This document shows, in pieces, positions 21,953 to 24,653 of a DNA stretch of 24,653 nucleotides; the stretch's first letter is position 1; each line of letters opens with the position of its first letter. The position numbers were made by a program, and so were the translations under genes. The stretch is taken from NCBI GenBank assembly GCA_023432565.1, contig JAEYUL010000060.1, positions 1-24,653 of the forward strand, read 5' to 3'. The DNA is from Actinomycetes bacterium. Lineage in GTDB: Bacteria; Actinomycetota; Actinomycetes; Actinomycetales; Cellulomonadaceae. Under the pieces are notes generated by a model, which saw nothing but the letters and a program-made list of their open reading frames with translations, searched no databases and was not told the origin of the DNA.

Positions 21953-22152
21953 AGCAGAGCGACGCGACGTCGGGCCACAACGCTCGGCGGGTGCCCGTCC
22001 GGCGGCTGAGCCAGACGGCCCGTTCCGCGTTCGACGCGCTCGACGCCAAGCTCGCCCCCGGCGGGGAGTACGCCGTGAAGGCGGCTCAGCGGGCCAGGGA
22101 CCGCGAGGCGCGTGATGTCGAGATCATGCGCCTCATCCGCAAGGGCGGCTGA
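21949..22152 (+). CDS. Small basic protein of unknown function, coupled to upstream gene
   Basis: This 67-residue, strongly basic protein begins MKQSDATSGHNARRVPVRRL and ends EIMRLIRKGG, with a predicted helix over its second half. No known family or motif is recognised. GTG 21949 overlaps the preceding stop as GTGA and has GAGGAGG about eight bases ahead, so it looks genuinely translated. Being basic, it could bind nucleic acid or an acidic partner such as the DDD segment of its neighbour, but nothing in the sequence proves it. The pair is followed by a terminator shared with metE. Confidence 0.7.
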   Translation: MKQSDATSGHNARRVPVRRLSQTARSAFDALDAKLAPGGEYAVKAAQRARDREARDVEIMRLIRKGG

Positions 22153-22259
22153 GCCGAACCGCACGCTCTGCTGGTCGAGTGCGACCGCGAGCGACGTCGT
22201 GCCCGTGCTCGCCGGCAGCCGCGGCCTGCCGCGGCCGTGCGTGCGACGGATGACGACGA

Positions 22260-22295
22260 ACGGGCCGGTCCGCCCGTGGTGGGGGACCGGCCCGT
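22260..22295. terminator. Two-sided terminator between the small-protein gene and metE
   Basis: ACGGGCCGGTCC (22260-22271) pairs perfectly with GGACCGGCCCGT (22284-22295), a 12-bp stem with a 12-base loop. It is positioned just past the metE stop and beyond the stop of the oppositely directed gene. It lacks a T-run. Confidence 0.85.
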
Positions 22296-22307
22296 CGGCG
22301 ACGTGCG

Positions 22308-24638
22308 TCAGAGGGTGGCGCGGACCTCGCGGGTCGCGGCCAGCATGTGCTCGAGGCTGGGCGTCGTCTCGGCGTAGCGGCGCGTCTTGAGACCGCAGTC
22401 CGGGTTGACCCACAGCTGGTCGACGGCGATGGCCTTGACCGCACCCGTGAGGAGCTCGGTGATCTCCTCGACCGACGGCACGCGCGGCGAGTGGATGTCG
22501 TACACGCCCGGACCCACCGCGCGCGGGTAGCCCGCCGCCGCGATGTCCTCGACGATCTCCATCTTCGAGCGCGCCGCCTCGATGGACGTCACGTCCGCGT
22601 CGAGCCCGTCGATCGCGCCCATGATCTGGCCGAACTCCGAGTAGCACAGGTGCGTGTGGATCTGCGTGTCGGGGCGCACGCCCGCGGTCGCCAGACGGAA
22701 GGACTTCACCGACCAGTCGAGGTAGTCCGCGTGGTCCGCCTCGCGCAGCGGCAGCAGCTCGCGCAGCGCGGGCTCGTCGACCTGGATCACGGCGATGCCC
22801 GCGGCCTCGAGGTCCGCGATCTCGTCGCGCAGCGCGAGCGCCACCTGGTTCGCGGTCTCGCGCAACGGCTGGTCGTCGCGCACGAAGCTCCACGCCAGGA
22901 TCGTCACCGGGCCGGTGAGCATGCCCTTGACGGGCTTGTCGGTGAGCGACTGCGTGTACGTCGTCCAGTCCACCGTGATCGGCTTCGGGCGCGACACGTC
23001 GCCCCACAGGATCGACGGGCGCGTGCAGCGCGAGCCGTACGACTGGACCCAGCCGTTCTGCGTGACCGCGAAGCCGTCGAGGTTCTCCGCGAAGTACTGG
23101 ACCATGTCGTTGCGCTCGGGCTCGCCGTGCACCAGCACGTCCAGGCCGATCCGCTCCTGCAGCTCGACGACGCGGCGGACCTCCGCCTTCATCTCCTCGA
23201 CGTACTGCTCGTCGGTCAGCTCGCCCTTGCCGTGTGCCGCACGCGCCTTGCGGATCTCCGGTGTCTGCGGGAACGAGCCGATCGTCGTCGTCGGCAGCGG
23301 CGGCAGGTTCAGGCGCGCGGTCTGGGCCTCCTTGCGCTCGTCGAACGGGCCGCGCGAGAACGCGTCGTCGGACAGCGCGCCCGTGCGCTCGCGGACCTCG
23401 GGCCGCACGACGCCCGGGGCGGTGCGGCGCGACGCGACCGCGTCGGAGGCCTCGAGCAGCTGCTCGTGGATCGCTTCACGGCCCTCGGACAGGCCCTCGG
23501 CGAGGGTCACGACCTCGACGACCTTCTGGTCGGCGAACGCGAGCCACGAGCGCAGCGTCGGGTCCAGGTCCGGCTCGTCGGCCGTGTCGTGCGGGACGTG
23601 GAACAGCGACGTCGACGTGCCGACCGTGACGGCGCCGGCACCGAGCACCTCGAGCTGCTCGAGCACCTGGAGCTTGGCGTCGAGGTCCGCGCGCCAGATG
23701 TTGTGCCCGTCGATCACGCCCGCGACGAGCGTCTTGGTCTCCAGGCCGGGGACGGTCTGCGTGGGGACCGTGCCCTTGACGAGGTCCAGACCGATCGCCT
23801 CGACGTCCGTGGCCGCCAGGACCGGCAGCGCCGCGCCCAGGTCGCCGTACGGCGCAGCGACGAAGATCGCCGGCCGCTGCGGACGCTGCAGGTCGGTGCT
23901 CAGCGCCCGGTACGCCTCGACCGTCGCGGCCAGGAGGCGCTCGACCGGCACGTCGATGCTCTCGGAGACGAGTGCGGGCTCCTCGAGCTGCACCCACGTG
24001 GCGCCCGCGGCCGCCAGGTCCTGCAGGAGGTCCGCGTACACCGGCAGCAGGTCGTGCAGGCGGTCGATCGGGGAGAAGTCCGCGGGCGAGCCCTCGGTCG
24101 GCTTCGCGAGCGCGAGGTACGTCACCGGGCCGACGATCACCGGGCGGGTCAGGACGCCCTCGGCGAGGGCCTCGACGAACTCCGCGACCGGGCGGGTACC
24201 CACGTAGGAGAACTCCGTCTCCGGGCCGATCTCCGGGACCAGGTAGTGGTAGTTGGTGTCGAACCACTTGGTCATCTCGAGCGGCAGGTCGTCACCGCGC
24301 CCACGCGCCACGGTCGAGTAGCCCGCGAGGTCCAGCGTGCCGTCCTCGCCGACGAGGTCCGCGAAGCGGGCCGGGATCGCGCCGACGACCGCGCTCGCGT
24401 CGAGCACGTGGTCGTAGAACGAGAACGCGCTCGGGATCGCGGGGACGTCCTTGGGCAGGCCGAGCTCGACGAGGCGCTCACGCGTGCGCCGGCGCAGCGC
24501 CGCAGCGGTGGCCTCGACCTCCTCGGCCGTCGACCGTCCGGCCCAGAAGGCCTCGATGGCCTTCTTGAGCTCGCGGCGCGGCCCGATGCGCGGGTAGCCG
24601 AGCACGGAGCCGGTCGGGAACTGCGGGGTCTCGCTCAT
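22308..24638 (-). CDS. metE: Cobalamin-independent methionine synthase
   Basis: This 776-residue enzyme transfers a methyl group from 5-methyltetrahydropteroyl-triglutamate to homocysteine without vitamin B12. The start, SVLGYPRIGPRRELKKAIEA, and the linker motif LPPLPTTTIGSFPQTPEIRK mark the two fused barrels. The C-terminal zinc site is complete: HTHLCYSEF has His663 and Cys665, SIEAARSKME supplies the Glu, and VNPDCGLKTR contains Cys748. Length equals that of typical MetE. ATG 24638 begins only 15 bases from the window edge, so upstream control elements, such as a B12 riboswitch, cannot be seen. A strong terminator lies immediately downstream. Confidence 0.97.
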   Translation of the reverse strand: MSETPQFPTGSVLGYPRIGPRRELKKAIEAFWAGRSTAEEVEATAAALRRRTRERLVELGLPKDVPAIPSAFSFYDHVLDASAVVGAIPARFADLVGEDGTLDLAGYSTVARGRGDDLPLEMTKWFDTNYHYLVPEIGPETEFSYVGTRPVAEFVEALAEGVLTRPVIVGPVTYLALAKPTEGSPADFSPIDRLHDLLPVYADLLQDLAAAGATWVQLEEPALVSESIDVPVERLLAATVEAYRALSTDLQRPQRPAIFVAAPYGDLGAALPVLAATDVEAIGLDLVKGTVPTQTVPGLETKTLVAGVIDGHNIWRADLDAKLQVLEQLEVLGAGAVTVGTSTSLFHVPHDTADEPDLDPTLRSWLAFADQKVVEVVTLAEGLSEGREAIHEQLLEASDAVASRRTAPGVVRPEVRERTGALSDDAFSRGPFDERKEAQTARLNLPPLPTTTIGSFPQTPEIRKARAAHGKGELTDEQYVEEMKAEVRRVVELQERIGLDVLVHGEPERNDMVQYFAENLDGFAVTQNGWVQSYGSRCTRPSILWGDVSRPKPITVDWTTYTQSLTDKPVKGMLTGPVTILAWSFVRDDQPLRETANQVALALRDEIADLEAAGIAVIQVDEPALRELLPLREADHADYLDWSVKSFRLATAGVRPDTQIHTHLCYSEFGQIMGAIDGLDADVTSIEAARSKMEIVEDIAAAGYPRAVGPGVYDIHSPRVPSVEEITELLTGAVKAIAVDQLWVNPDCGLKTRRYAETTPSLEHMLAATREVRATL

Positions 24639-24653
24639 GGGGTCCAGCCTTCG

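Overview
The window is very G+C-rich, starts many genes with GTG, and is dense with 4-bp start/stop overlaps (ATGA/GTGA). Together with a secreted laminarinase carrying a Pro/Thr linker and CBM6, a standalone LuxR-type HTH protein and an E1-like/rhodanese fusion of the MoeZ type, this points to a high-GC actinobacterium, most like Cellulomonas or a close relative. That is an inference from gene content and composition, not a database match.

Layout. Positions 1-790 hold the 5' end of a cold-shock protein gene (minus strand), an apparently frame-disrupted small gene just upstream of it, and a divergent promoter region. Positions 788-5060 hold a LacI-family regulator converging on a secreted GH81 endo-beta-1,3-glucanase with CBM6. 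A strong two-sided terminator lies between them, and a LacI-type palindrome lies upstream of the glucanase. Positions 5162-7733 hold a low-molecular-weight tyrosine phosphatase, a C-rich spacer with repeats, a class I/II aminotransferase and a small zinc-ribbon protein.

Positions 7780-13983 form a complete molybdenum-cofactor locus. A forward operon (moeZ-like, moeA, moaC, mobA-like, DUF6457, moaD) faces a reverse operon (mog, moaE, moaA). Together they cover GTP to cPMP, sulfur insertion, adenylation, Mo insertion and nucleotide attachment. A near-perfect ParB-binding parS centromere site lies inside moaE.

Positions 14204-19163 are a glycine-cleavage operon (gcvP, gcvT, gcvH) behind a tandem glycine riboswitch. 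Positions 19177-22152 hold a tiny ORF with a strong ribosome binding site, an orphan LuxR-type HTH protein, a Nudix hydrolase, a MalY/PatB-type C-S lyase and a translationally coupled pair of unknown small proteins. Positions 22308-24638 hold metE (minus strand), ending at a 12-bp-stem terminator.

Most of the window is ordinary chromosomal housekeeping. I do not see phage, transposase, CRISPR, tRNA or rRNA genes, and no obvious new multi-gene system. The observations most worth following up are the intragenic parS site, the predicted GH81 operator/regulator pair, the disrupted gene fused to the front of csp, the repeat-rich spacer at 5672-6066, and the -10-like motifs placed directly upstream of several start codons (candidate leaderless transcripts).
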